From contig CAAFPE010000007.1 of assembly GCA_900764755.1 (NCBI GenBank), positions 1 to 43,209 on the forward strand: a DNA stretch of 43,209 nucleotides. The letters run 5' to 3'. This DNA comes from an uncultured Oscillospiraceae bacterium. GTDB lineage: Bacteria > Bacillota > Clostridia > Oscillospirales > Oscillospiraceae. Position 1 is the first letter of the stretch. Each line of letters begins with the position of its first letter. Below, in pieces: positions 22,448-31,091 of the stretch. Under the pieces are notes generated by a model. It was not told where the DNA came from, did not search any database, and worked only from the letters and a program-made list of their open reading frames with translations. The translations under genes were made by a program, and so were the position numbers.

Positions 22448-23629
22448 ATGGTTCAAACTGCTCAGCGTATGGAGATGCTTCCGTTCTCTGGCATCCGCGT
22501 GATGATGGAGCGGGCCAATCAGATGCAGAAGATGGGGGAGGACGTCATCCACATGGAGATCGGCCGGCCCGATTTTGACACTCCTCAGGTCATCAAGGAT
22601 GCCGCCTATGACAGCATCCGCCGGGGCAATGTGTTTTACACCTCCAACTATGGCACCCCGGAGCTGCGCAAGGCAATCGCCGAAAAGCTGAAGCGGGACA
22701 ACGATGTGGAATACACGCCGGAAGAGATCCTGGTGACCATCGGTGTGGGCGAGGGAACCTATGCCGCCGTGGCTGCCTTTCTGAATCCCGGCGACGAGGT
22801 CCTGGTCCCCGATCCCGTGTGGCTCAACTACATCCATGTTCCTAACTTCTTCGAAGCCGTCCCGGTCAGCTACAAGCTGCGGGAGGAAAATGACTTCCAG
22901 ATCGACCTGAAGGAGCTGGAATCTCTCATCACTGACAGGTCCCGTATGCTGGTCATCAACAGTCCCGGCAACCCCACCGGTGTGGTGCAGTCCTATGAGA
23001 CGCTGAAGGGTCTGGCCGACCTGGCCATCCGCCACGACCTCATCGTGGTCTCCGATGAGATCTATGAGAAGCTGGTCTACGGCGGCGAGAAGCACATCAG
23101 CATCGCCTCTCTGCCCGGCATGAAGGAGCGCACCATCACCCTCAACGGCTTCTCCAAGTGCTACTCCATGACCGGCTGGCGTCTGGGCTATGCAGCCGCC
23201 CCCGTGGAGTTCATCAAGGCCATGGTCCGGGTCCATCAGTACATCAACACCTGCGCCGCCTCCTTCGTTCAGGAGGCCGGCATCACCGCCCTGGAGAAGG
23301 CCGAGCCCGACGTGCAGGAGATGGTTCAGGAGTACGCCCGCCGCAGAGACTATATGGTCTCCGCCATCAACAGCATAGACGGCGTGAGCTGCAAGACCCC
23401 CGGCGGAGCCTTCTATGTCTTTATGAACATCAAGTCCTTTGGGATGTCCTCCGCCGAGATGGCCAACTACCTGCTGGAGGAGGCCAAGATCGCCGCCGTG
23501 CCCGGCTCTGCCTTCGGCGCCCAGGGCGAGGGCTATATCCGCTTCTCCTACGCGTGCAGCTATGAGCGCATCGTGGAGGGCATGGAGCGTATGCGCAAGG
23601 CTCTGGCCAAGCTGCCCAAGAAGAACTAA
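22448..23629 (+). CDS. PLP-dependent aminotransferase, class I/II
   Basis: The 393-residue enzyme is a fold-type I aminotransferase. The key sites are visible: SPGNPTG (about 172-178), SDEIYEKLVY (about 202-211), and the lysine that binds PLP in FSKCYSMTGWRLGY (K237). The substrate cannot be read from sequence; aspartate, aromatic or alanine-type activities are all possible. It is divergent from the symporter/pxp operon and its stop overlaps the end of the convergent LysR gene by 3-4 bases. Glutamate made by 5-oxoprolinase could be its amino donor, an inference. GAAAGGAG precedes the ATG. Confidence 0.9.
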   Translation: MVQTAQRMEMLPFSGIRVMMERANQMQKMGEDVIHMEIGRPDFDTPQVIKDAAYDSIRRGNVFYTSNYGTPELRKAIAEKLKRDNDVEYTPEEILVTIGVGEGTYAAVAAFLNPGDEVLVPDPVWLNYIHVPNFFEAVPVSYKLREENDFQIDLKELESLITDRSRMLVINSPGNPTGVVQSYETLKGLADLAIRHDLIVVSDEIYEKLVYGGEKHISIASLPGMKERTITLNGFSKCYSMTGWRLGYAAAPVEFIKAMVRVHQYINTCAASFVQEAGITALEKAEPDVQEMVQEYARRRDYMVSAINSIDGVSCKTPGGAFYVFMNIKSFGMSSAEMANYLLEEAKIAAVPGSAFGAQGEGYIRFSYACSYERIVEGMERMRKALAKLPKKN

Positions 23630-24549
23630 AACCGCTGCCAGATCTGGCCGATGTGCAGATCGAACTTCAGATTCTGCAAATACTGCGCCAGATTCCGCTC
23701 GAAATAGTCCAGCGCCTTTTCTGTGGTGATCAGGGGGCTGCGGTGCTTGATCTGATAGCAGCAGCGGTTGGGAGGCGGGTTCTCCAGCTCGCTGACATAC
23801 AGGGCATGGCTGCCATAGAGTTCATGGATCACCGACTCAGGGGCGATCATCCAGTACTGTTCTCTGGGATTCCACATCTTGGAGATCACTGTGATGGTAT
23901 CCGCAGACAGGCAAGGGCGGGAATAATTGGTCAGCCACTGGTCGTGCCAGATCTGATAGGGGTCGTCCCACTTCAAAAACAGTTCCTTGGCGGGGTCCAG
24001 TTCCTCTGTGTGGACCAGGGGCTTTTCCACCGCTGGGTTGGAGGACTGAACCAGGTACAGCTTTTCTTCAAATACGCACTCACACAGGATATTTTTGTAG
24101 TAAAGCTGGTAGTATACGAAGGCCAGATCGATGTCGTGGGCATCCAGGATCCCATACAGTTCAGAGGACTGGTGGGTGCGGATGTTCAGATCCAGCACTG
24201 TCCCGCTGTGGATCAGCTGCCGGTAGAAGGGGGCCAGAAGGGCCACGTTCACACTGTCGGTGCAACCGATGGTCAGCAGGGTCCGCTCCCGCCGCCCCTG
24301 GAGCAGCCGGGTCTCCTTCCAGAGGGACATCATCCGCTCGGCAATGGGAATAAAATCCATGCCTTCCGGAGTCAGCTCGATCTGCTTGAACCCCTTGCTG
24401 CGCAGGATCAGGGAGCAGTTGAGCTCCTTTTCCAGCAGCTTCAGCCGGTGGCTCACCGTAGGCTGGGATAGAAACAGCGCCTCCGCCGTCTTTGAGATGC
24501 TCTTTGTGCTGACGATGGAGAGAAACATTTCCACATCGGCCAGGTCCAT
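23626..24549 (-). CDS. LysR-family transcriptional regulator
   Basis: The 307-residue protein has the N-terminal winged helix-turn-helix (LADVEMFLSIVSTKSISKTA and LFLSQPTVSHRLKLLEKELN) and a periplasmic-binding-like effector domain. Its effector is unknown. The gene is divergent from the RraA-like gene, the usual layout for a LysR regulator and its target. A dyad TCTAT-C-ATAGA (24611-24621) lies between them. Its 3' end overlaps the aminotransferase on the other strand, so no terminator separates these convergent genes. Confidence 0.93.
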   Translation of the reverse strand: MDLADVEMFLSIVSTKSISKTAEALFLSQPTVSHRLKLLEKELNCSLILRSKGFKQIELTPEGMDFIPIAERMMSLWKETRLLQGRRERTLLTIGCTDSVNVALLAPFYRQLIHSGTVLDLNIRTHQSSELYGILDAHDIDLAFVYYQLYYKNILCECVFEEKLYLVQSSNPAVEKPLVHTEELDPAKELFLKWDDPYQIWHDQWLTNYSRPCLSADTITVISKMWNPREQYWMIAPESVIHELYGSHALYVSELENPPPNRCCYQIKHRSPLITTEKALDYFERNLAQYLQNLKFDLHIGQIWQRF

Positions 24550-24610
24550 ACGCGAGGACTCCTTTCATAGCGCGTCTGATGGGCTTATCCACATAGTATT
24601 GTTTCTTTAG

Positions 24611-24621
24611 TCTATCATAGA
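24611..24621. promoter_or_regulatory. Candidate LysR operator dyad
   Basis: TCTAT-C-ATAGA is a perfect 5-1-5 dyad in the gap between the lysR-type gene and the RraA-like gene. On the minus strand it overlaps the best -10 guess for the regulator (TTGAAA, then TAGACT 18 bases on), which fits autorepression. LysR sites are often T-N11-A dyads; this is only a candidate. Confidence 0.35.
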
Positions 24622-24684
24622 TTCGATTTGCTTTTCAATCACAATTCACAAAACAATATATAACCGAGAAAGAAGGAACCTATC

Positions 24685-25365
24685 ATGGCAGTTGGATGCA
24701 GAATCAAGAAGAATATCATCCGTCCCGACCGCAGTCTGGTGGAGGCGTTCCGGGGAATCCCCGTGGCCAACATCGACGACTGCATGAACCGCCTGTCCGC
24801 CGTTCAGGCGGAGCTGTGCCCTATGAACGCCTCTCCCCTGCTGGGCACCGCCTTTACCGTGAAGTGCCCCGCCGGCGACAACCTCATGTTCCACAAGGCC
24901 CTGGATCTGGCCCAGCCCGGGGACGTGCTGGTCATCGCCGCCGGCGGCAGCATGAGCCGCGCCCTGTGCGGAGAGATCATGGCTACTTACGCCCGCAGCC
25001 GCGGCATCGCCGGCTTCATCATTGACGGCTGTGTCCGCGACCGGGACGAGCTGGCCCAGTTCACTGACTTCCCTGTCTATGCAAAGGGTGTCATTCCCAA
25101 CGGTCCCTATAAGAACGGCCCCGGCGAGATCAACTTCCCTGTCAGTGTGGGCGGTCAGGTCATCTGCCCGGGCGACATCCTGGTGGGCGATGGCGACAGC
25201 ATCCTGGTCATCAAGCCGGAGGATGCCGAGGAGCTGGCCAAAGCCGCCGCCGCCGTCAAGGTGAAGGAGGAGGGACAGTTAGCCGGGATCAATGCCGGCA
25301 AGGGATTCCCCCGTCCCTTCGTGGATCAGATCCTGGAGCAGATCGGTGTGGAGTATGTAGATTGA
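24685..25365 (+). CDS. RraA-family protein, probable 2-keto-acid aldolase/decarboxylase
   Basis: The 226-residue protein belongs to the RraA/HMG-aldolase family. The loop AAGGSMSRALCGEIMATYA (about 86-104) and the catalytic IDGCVRDRDEL segment with Arg118-Asp119 are kept, as in 4-hydroxy-4-methyl-2-oxoglutarate aldolases that also decarboxylate oxaloacetate. That pattern argues for an enzyme and not for an RNase E inhibitor. It is divergent from the LysR gene, its likely regulator. AAGGAA precedes the ATG. The natural substrate is unknown. Confidence 0.85.
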   Translation: MAVGCRIKKNIIRPDRSLVEAFRGIPVANIDDCMNRLSAVQAELCPMNASPLLGTAFTVKCPAGDNLMFHKALDLAQPGDVLVIAAGGSMSRALCGEIMATYARSRGIAGFIIDGCVRDRDELAQFTDFPVYAKGVIPNGPYKNGPGEINFPVSVGGQVICPGDILVGDGDSILVIKPEDAEELAKAAAAVKVKEEGQLAGINAGKGFPRPFVDQILEQIGVEYVD

Positions 25366-25391
25366 TCTGCCCATATCCGCAGTCATGCAGA

Positions 25392-25433
25392 AAGGGCCCG
25401 CTGCAGAATAACATCGTTCTGCAGCGGGCCCTT
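25392..25433 (+). terminator. Terminator of the RraA-like gene
   Basis: A 17-base stem pairs 25392-25408 with 25417-25433 around an 8-base loop. The tail is CTGCTGTTG, so the T tract is poor, but the stem is very stable. Confidence 0.65.
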
Positions 25434-25454
25434 CTGCTGTTGCTGACACCAAAC

Positions 25455-25506
25455 CAACAGGATAGGCTGATCCGCCCTTTTCGGGCGGACCAGCCTATCC
25501 TGTTTT
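25455..25506. terminator. Bidirectional terminator between convergent genes
   Basis: AACAGGATAGGCTG (25455-25468) pairs with CAGCCTATCCTGTT (25491-25504), with an inner CCGCCC/GGGCGG stem. TTTT follows on the plus strand. It separates the RraA-like gene from pncB. Confidence 0.8.
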
Positions 25507-25531
25507 AGAACCTGTTTTGCAGTGGAAGCCT

Positions 25532-26980
25532 TTAGCTCATATCATGGCTGTTCAGCAGTGCCTGCTTGATGTCCCAAAGCTTCTGGCTCAGGTCCACATA
25601 GTAATTGTGGGGATTCTCAAAGCGCTTGACCTCGTCCCACAGGGCATCCACCTGCCGCTGGCAATAGGCCCGGCTGGCCTGGAGCTCCGGCACCTCGTAC
25701 ACCCGCTTCCCGTTCAGGAAGATGGGGACCATCAGCTCCTTGGCCTCGATGTTGGTATACACCTTCCGCTTCCAGGTGGCGCTGGGATCAAACAGCTCCA
25801 GGGGCTGGGTGAAGTCGATCTCCTCGTCCCGCAGGCAGATCAGGTCCGCCTCCGCCTTGCCGGTATCCCGGGAAAAGATGCGGTAGATCTTCTTGAAGTG
25901 GGGGGTGGTGATCTTGGCGGCGTTCTCACTGATCTTGATCTTGGGGATAATATTTCCCTCATCGTCCTCGATGGCCACCAGCTTGTACACACCGCCGAAC
26001 ACCGGCTCGCTGCGGGAGGTGATCAGCCGCTCGCCCACGCCGAAGGAGTCGATCCGTGCCCCCTGACGCACCAGATCCCGGATGATGTACTCGTCCAGGG
26101 CGTTGGAGGCGAAGATCTTGCACTCTGTCAGGCCGGCTTCGTCCAGCACCTCCCGGGCTTTCTGGGACAGATAGGTCAGGTCGCCGGAGTCCAAGCGGAT
26201 GCCGCACTTGGTGATCCCCATAGGGGCCAGCACCTCTTTGAAGGCGCGGATGGCGTTGGGCACGCCGGACTTGAGCACATTATAGGTGTCCACCAGCAGG
26301 GTCGCATTGGTGGGATACAGCTGGCAGTAGGTCTTGAAGGCAGTGTACTCGTCGGGAAACATCTGCACCCAGGAGTGGGCCATGGTACCCGTGGCGGGAG
26401 AGCCATAGTGCTGGTCGGCCATGGTGCAGGCGGTGGCGGCGCAGCCGGCGATGTAGGAGGCCCGGGCGCCCAGCAGGGCTCCGTCCGGCCCGTGGGCCCG
26501 GCGGGAGCCGAACTCTGCCACCGGACGGCCCTCCGCCGCCCGGACGATGCGGTTAGACTTGGTGGCGATCAGGCACTGGTGGTTGAGGCAGAGAAGCACA
26601 AAGGTCTCGATAAACTGAGCCTGGATGGCTGGCGCACGCACAGTCAGGATGGGTTCACCTGGGAAGATGGGAGTTCCCTCCGGAACAGCCCAAATATCAC
26701 CGGTGAAGGAAAAGCTGCTCAGATATTCCAAAAAGCCCTCGGAAAAACAGCCCTTTGACCGCAGGTAGGTGATGTCCTCCTCATCAAAGTGCAGGTTCTC
26801 GATATACTCCACCACCTGGGCCAGGCCTGCCGCGATGGCAAAGCCGCCCTGGTCCGGGACGGAGCGGTAAAACACATCGAAATAGCACATCCGGTCGGCC
26901 AGACCGGTCTGGAAATAGCCGTTCCCCATGGTCAGCTCGTAAAAATCGCAGAGCATGGTCAGATTTGTCTTTGCTTTCAT
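25532..26980 (-). CDS. pncB: Nicotinate phosphoribosyltransferase
   Basis: The enzyme joins nicotinate to PRPP, using ATP, in NAD salvage. The 482-residue product has the family's NLTMLCDFYELTMGNGYFQ start, the EFGSRRAHGPDGALLGARAS block, GTMAHSWVQ (with the histidine that is phosphorylated) and GIRLDSGDL. The start at 26980 (MKAKTNLTM) lies 10 bases from GGAGG; an upstream ATG at 27016 would add 12 unrelated residues. A strong promoter lies at 27031-27059. Confidence 0.96.
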   Translation of the reverse strand: MKAKTNLTMLCDFYELTMGNGYFQTGLADRMCYFDVFYRSVPDQGGFAIAAGLAQVVEYIENLHFDEEDITYLRSKGCFSEGFLEYLSSFSFTGDIWAVPEGTPIFPGEPILTVRAPAIQAQFIETFVLLCLNHQCLIATKSNRIVRAAEGRPVAEFGSRRAHGPDGALLGARASYIAGCAATACTMADQHYGSPATGTMAHSWVQMFPDEYTAFKTYCQLYPTNATLLVDTYNVLKSGVPNAIRAFKEVLAPMGITKCGIRLDSGDLTYLSQKAREVLDEAGLTECKIFASNALDEYIIRDLVRQGARIDSFGVGERLITSRSEPVFGGVYKLVAIEDDEGNIIPKIKISENAAKITTPHFKKIYRIFSRDTGKAEADLICLRDEEIDFTQPLELFDPSATWKRKVYTNIEAKELMVPIFLNGKRVYEVPELQASRAYCQRQVDALWDEVKRFENPHNYYVDLSQKLWDIKQALLNSHDMS

Positions 26981-27030
26981 CTCTGAGGTATCCTCCTCGT
27001 GCGGGTGACATGACACCCTAAATTGTCTCC

Positions 27031-27059
27031 ATTATACTAGGTCGATGGGGAAAAGGCAA
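27031..27059 (-). promoter_or_regulatory. Promoter of pncB
   Basis: Read on the minus strand, TTGCCT (27054-27059) and a perfect TATAAT (27031-27036) are separated by 17 bases. The start of transcription would lie about 45 bases before the ATG. Confidence 0.8.
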
Positions 27060-27160
27060 GGAGAAGCGGCCTCTTTTGTAAATTTTCCGCAAAGAGAATG
27101 ACCAGATTGTTTTCGGGCATACTGGAACAGAATCCAAATGATGCAGAGGAGGAAGCTTCC

Positions 27161-27778
27161 ATGCCAGATCAAGACAAAGCCTTTTCCACCAGTCAGACGA
27201 GAGAGAACCTGATGCGGGCCTTCGCCGGGGAGAGTCAGGCCCGCAGCCGCTATACCATTGCCGCCGGGATCGCCCACAAAAGCGGCCTGGCCGTGATCCA
27301 GGGTCTGTTCCTGTTCACCGCCGAGCAGGAAAAGACCCATGCCAAGCAGTTCTACCGCCAGCTCCACGACCTGAGCGGACAGACTGTACGGGTGGATGGC
27401 ACCTATCCAGTGGACCTGTACACCGATCTGCTGGATTATCTCCGGGCCGCCCAGCACAATGAGTACCAGGAGTGGGAGCATGACTACGCCGCCTTCGCCC
27501 GCACCGCCATGGAGGAGGGCTTTCCTCTGGTGGGCAAGCTGTTTGAAAATATCGCCGGGGTGGAAAAACTCCACGGAGACCGCTTCGGCCGGTACGCCGA
27601 CCTGCTGGAGCAGGAGCAGCTGTTCGTCTCCGACGTGAAGGCAGAGTGGATGTGTCTGCACTGCGGCTATGTGGTGGATGCCACTGTCGCTCCCGCGAAC
27701 TGCCCTGTGTGCCGTCATCCACAGGGGTACTTTATTCGGGCCGAACTGACACCCTTCTGCAGGAGTGGATGCCGATAA
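27161..27778 (+). CDS. Rubrerythrin family protein
   Basis: Rubrerythrins reduce hydrogen peroxide in anaerobes. The 205-residue protein has the N-terminal four-helix diiron domain with E24 and the ExxH motif (E57, H60) and a second helix pair with further Glu ligands. A C-terminal rubredoxin-like knot follows (CLHCGY, then CPVC). The gene stands alone with GAGGAGGAAG upstream of the ATG and a terminator after it. Next to it, in the opposite direction, is pncB. A role in peroxide defence is inferred from the family. Confidence 0.93.
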   Translation: MPDQDKAFSTSQTRENLMRAFAGESQARSRYTIAAGIAHKSGLAVIQGLFLFTAEQEKTHAKQFYRQLHDLSGQTVRVDGTYPVDLYTDLLDYLRAAQHNEYQEWEHDYAAFARTAMEEGFPLVGKLFENIAGVEKLHGDRFGRYADLLEQEQLFVSDVKAEWMCLHCGYVVDATVAPANCPVCRHPQGYFIRAELTPFCRSGCR

Positions 27779-27801
27779 TTATTACAAAAGTATTAAATTG
27801 T

Positions 27802-27840
27802 GGGGTGCGTTCCGGGACCGGGATGCGCCCCCTCTTTTTT
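27802..27840 (+). terminator. Terminator of the rubrerythrin gene
   Basis: GGGGTGCG (27802-27809) pairs with the GCGCCCC(C) stretch at 27825-27832, allowing G-U pairing, and TCTTTTTT follows. Confidence 0.85.
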
Positions 27841-27953
27841 AGAAACACACAATTTTTGACCTATATTTTCACATAATATCTCCGTTTTGTTCCCTCTGAC
27901 GCAGAAAAATATGAACGAACTCTTAACTTTTTATTAAGACTTGCGAAACAATC

Positions 27954-27981
27954 TTGTAATATTTGAAAAGCGTGCTATCAT
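27954..27981 (+). promoter_or_regulatory. Possible promoter of the GT2 gene
   Basis: TTGTAA (27954-27959) and TATCAT (27976-27981) are 16 bases apart in an AT-rich stretch. The 300-base gap around it otherwise holds only the rubrerythrin terminator and a GC-rich leader without clear structure. Confidence 0.5.
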
Positions 27982-28119
27982 GGTGCGTACCCCAAGGAGG
28001 GCCCCGCTCAGGGGGCCCGCAAGACCCGTCCCTATCAATCGATCCCGGGCGGCGCCCCTCTCCCCTGCTCTTTAGGAAGGAGTGTGGAGCGGGTCCGGAC
28101 GCACAAAAAGGTGTTTTCT

Positions 28120-29406
28120 ATGAATATGATCCGAATGGTCGAGGCGTTCAACCTGTTTCTGGCCGTCCTGTTCACCCTGGCCTACTCCTATCAGCTGGTT
28201 TACCTCTTTCTGGGCCTGGTCCGGAGGAAGTGTTGGAAGCAGCCGGAGGCGGCACAGCTCCACCGCTACGCTGCGGTGATCTCAGCCCGGAACGAGGCGG
28301 GCGTGATCGGCGAACTGATCCGCACCCTAAAACAACAGAACTACCCCACAGACCTGCTGGACGTCTATGTGGTGGCGGATAACTGCACCGACAACACAGC
28401 CCAGGTGTCCCGCAGGGCGGGCGCCATTGTGTATGAGCGCTTTAACCAGTATAAAAAGGGCAAAGGCTACGCCTTGGACTACCTCTTCCGCACTCTGGCC
28501 CACGAGGGCCGGGACCAGTATGACGGCTATCTGATCTTTGATGCCGACAACCTGGTGGATCCCAACTTTGTGCGGGAAATGAACAAGGTATTTGACAGTG
28601 GAGACTATGGAGCCATCACCTGCTATCGTAATTCCCAGAACTTTGGCGCCAACTGGATCTCTGCCGGCTACGCCATCTGGTTCCTGCGGGAGGCCCGCTT
28701 CCTCAACTTCCCCCGGATGCTGCTGGGTACCAACTGTCACGTCTCAGGCACTGGCTTCCTCATCTCCGCTGATGTGATTCGGGAGAACGGCGGCTGGCCC
28801 TACCATCTGCTTACTGAGGACATTGAGTTCTCGGTCAGTTGCGCCCTGAAGGGCCGCCGCATCGGCTACTGTGATAAGGCGGTCATCTATGACGAGCAGC
28901 CCACCGCCTTCCAGCAGTCCTGGGATCAGCGGCTGCGCTGGTCGAAGGGCTTCTATCAGGTCAATGCCAATTACAGCGGTAGCCTGGTCCGGAGCTTCTG
29001 CCAAAAGCCAAGCCGGAAGAGCTGGTCCTGCTACGATATGTTTATGACCGTAGCGCCCGGGATGTTGCTCACCCTGGTCACCATTGCCTTCAATCTGGTG
29101 GTATGCCTGGCCTGCTTGGGGCAGCCATCCTACATTGTGAAAGAGATCCTCTCCGTGTCCGGCAGCTTCCTGCTGTCTACTGTGGCCAGCTTTTATTTGG
29201 GCCTGCTTCTCTATGGGATCCTCACTGTCCTGTGCGAGTGGGAGCAGATCCGGATCCCCACAGGGAAAAAACTCCTCTATGTTTTTACCTTCCCCCTCTT
29301 TATGTTTACTTACATCCCCATCTCCCTGGCTGCTCTGGTGAAAAAAGTGGAGTGGAAGCCCATCTACCATACCGGCAGCCGCCAGTCCCTGGGCAAGGCC
29401 GCCTGA
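28120..29406 (+). CDS. Membrane glycosyltransferase, GT2 family
   Basis: The 428-residue protein resembles processive GT2 synthases (cellulose, hyaluronan, poly-GlcNAc). It has an N-terminal membrane helix, then the catalytic domain with ISARNEAGVI, DADN (141-144), TEDIEF (232-237) and QRLRW (270-274), then three or four C-terminal membrane helices. The QxxRW motif marks processive enzymes, but no partner synthase, exporter or modification genes lie nearby. Its product is unknown. ATG 28120 follows AAAGGTG; an upstream GTG (28084) sits too close to AAGGAG to be used. Confidence 0.88.
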   Translation: MNMIRMVEAFNLFLAVLFTLAYSYQLVYLFLGLVRRKCWKQPEAAQLHRYAAVISARNEAGVIGELIRTLKQQNYPTDLLDVYVVADNCTDNTAQVSRRAGAIVYERFNQYKKGKGYALDYLFRTLAHEGRDQYDGYLIFDADNLVDPNFVREMNKVFDSGDYGAITCYRNSQNFGANWISAGYAIWFLREARFLNFPRMLLGTNCHVSGTGFLISADVIRENGGWPYHLLTEDIEFSVSCALKGRRIGYCDKAVIYDEQPTAFQQSWDQRLRWSKGFYQVNANYSGSLVRSFCQKPSRKSWSCYDMFMTVAPGMLLTLVTIAFNLVVCLACLGQPSYIVKEILSVSGSFLLSTVASFYLGLLLYGILTVLCEWEQIRIPTGKKLLYVFTFPLFMFTYIPISLAALVKKVEWKPIYHTGSRQSLGKAA

Positions 29407-29493
29407 TTTCAGATGGATATTCCCAGTATGGTGCGCAGGACCCTGCACAAATATGTCTCCGCCCGCTGAGTCCAGCTTTCCCGCTCCAAAAAT

Positions 29494-29528
29494 ATCCCCC
29501 TGTGCCGCACAGCACAGGGGGATCTCTT
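29494..29528. terminator. Bidirectional terminator between GT2 and the stalk-domain gene
   Basis: ATCCCCCTGTGC (29494-29505) pairs perfectly with GCACAGGGGGAT (29512-29523). CTCTTTT follows on the plus strand and ATTTTT on the minus strand, so it serves both convergent genes. Confidence 0.9.
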
Positions 29529-29556
29529 TTGCTTTGGGGATGCGGGCCGGCCTTAC

Positions 29557-30642
29557 TTACTGGATGGAAAGGGTATCACCGTCCAGGGTGACGGTGCGGC
29601 CCAGCATCTCAAACAGCTGGGCAGGGGCCCAGGTGGTGCCGGGAGCCTCGATGCGGGGGGCGGCCCCGTACTTCATGGGGGCGGTCATGCCCACGGCACC
29701 CTCGATCTTGGTGACACCAAAGATCTGCTCCTGACCAATGGTGAGGCTGACCCGGAAGGTCTCACTTTCCACCGTCACCAGGGCGGGGGTTCCATCCACA
29801 CCGGGGGTATAAGTCACCTCATAGCCCAGCGCCTGGGCAGCTGCGGCCACGGGCACCATGGCTGCTCCGTTCTCATAGCTGCCCTTCACAGGGAGCACCA
29901 TATCTCCCTCCAGAACGATGCTCAGGGCGGTGCCGTTCGCCAGCTCTGCGGCCTCAGCAGGCTGATCCGCCTGGGTCTGCTCCTCCGCCTGGGGCAGGAG
30001 CATCAGGCAGCTGGGACCGGCCTGACCGGGGTAGCTGGTCAGCACAATGTCGTACCAGGCCATCACCCGGCCGCCCTCCTTCAGCTGGGCGGGGTCAACG
30101 GCCTTCCCTGTGGTGTAGTCTAGGCACTGGGTCTCCTCCCCCACATGAAGCAGCAGCCCGCCGTTGTCCGTGGTGATGGTCAGGCGGTCCTCCCCCCCTG
30201 TCACCGACTCCACCTCATGGTACATGGGGCAGCCCATGTCCTGAGGGATATTGCGGACCACCGCGTAGGCGGCGGACTGGGGCGGCAGGGAGCGGGTGGA
30301 GATGGGGCTGTGGAACACATAGACGGTTTCACCAGCCTTCAGGTCGGAGGGATCGGAGGCAGCCCGCTTCCCGGCATCCACCCAGGCGGTATCTGCGGAG
30401 AGATTCATCACATAGTCGCCGTACCGCTCAGAGGACAGGACCAGACGGGAGACCGCCCCATCCTCATTCCGAACGACTTCCGTTACAGTGCCGTAGTATA
30501 GCACGCTGTCCGGGAGGGTCTCCTCCTGAGTCAGGGACGCATCCGTTTGGGGCGCGGCGGGCTCAGCGGCCAAGGCGGGGACGGACAGGGCGCACAGCAG
30601 CGCACCGCTGAGCATCAGGGCAGACAGGGTTCGTTTCATCAT
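29557..30642 (-). CDS. Secreted protein with copper-amine-oxidase-N-like stalk domain
   Basis: The 361-residue protein has a clear signal peptide (MMKRTLSALMLSGALLCALS..ALAA, about 26 residues). Its C-terminal 110 residues resemble the stalk domain annotated as copper amine oxidase N-terminal domain, seen in many clostridial surface proteins (SYENGAAMVPVAAAAQALGY, then PGTTWAPAQLFEMLG). The middle part is beta-rich and not recognised. The stalk name does not mean it has oxidase activity. AAGGAG lies upstream of the ATG. A cell-surface or wall role is inferred. Confidence 0.8.
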   Translation of the reverse strand: MMKRTLSALMLSGALLCALSVPALAAEPAAPQTDASLTQEETLPDSVLYYGTVTEVVRNEDGAVSRLVLSSERYGDYVMNLSADTAWVDAGKRAASDPSDLKAGETVYVFHSPISTRSLPPQSAAYAVVRNIPQDMGCPMYHEVESVTGGEDRLTITTDNGGLLLHVGEETQCLDYTTGKAVDPAQLKEGGRVMAWYDIVLTSYPGQAGPSCLMLLPQAEEQTQADQPAEAAELANGTALSIVLEGDMVLPVKGSYENGAAMVPVAAAAQALGYEVTYTPGVDGTPALVTVESETFRVSLTIGQEQIFGVTKIEGAVGMTAPMKYGAAPRIEAPGTTWAPAQLFEMLGRTVTLDGDTLSIQ

Positions 30643-31091
30643 ACAACACTCCTTTTAAGCAGGCGATCAGCCTTTTCATGGAACAGGTTCCTATGGGAAT
30701 AGACGGAGTGGGAGGAAAAAAGTTCCCGCCCGTTGCAGATTTTTTGATCCGGATGCCCCTGATGCCTCTCCAACATTTTGTCGTTATCTGTCATTTTATA
30801 GGGGATTTCCCTGCCCTGGCTCTCCCTGCTCCACCTCTGATCTGGAAGAAAATTGGCAATTCATTTCTCTGTATTTTCCGCATATCCCGACATCTTCGCC
30901 TATAATTTGTATATAATTACCTTTTATTTTTGCGGGATCTCCTCCTATTTTGTCATATCTGGACGAAATATTTTTGCCATTTTTTGTAATTCTCGTCTTG
31001 CATATACAGTCAGAATATGTTACATTTACCAAGTCGATCCACCCCGTCCTGATCGGCACAACGATATGGATGTTCAGAAGGAGAGAGGAAA
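30643..31091. promoter_or_regulatory. Divergent gap with dyad upstream of the Spo0A-like gene
   Basis: The gap is AT-rich in its plus-side half. A near-perfect inverted repeat TATTTTGTC-N7-GACGAAATA (30946-30970) has halves that resemble the Spo0A box core (TGTCGAA), with a mismatch. The best promoter match for the Spo0A-like gene is TTGCAT (30998-31003), 17 bases, TACATT (31021-31026). No minus-strand promoter could be named. Confidence 0.45.
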
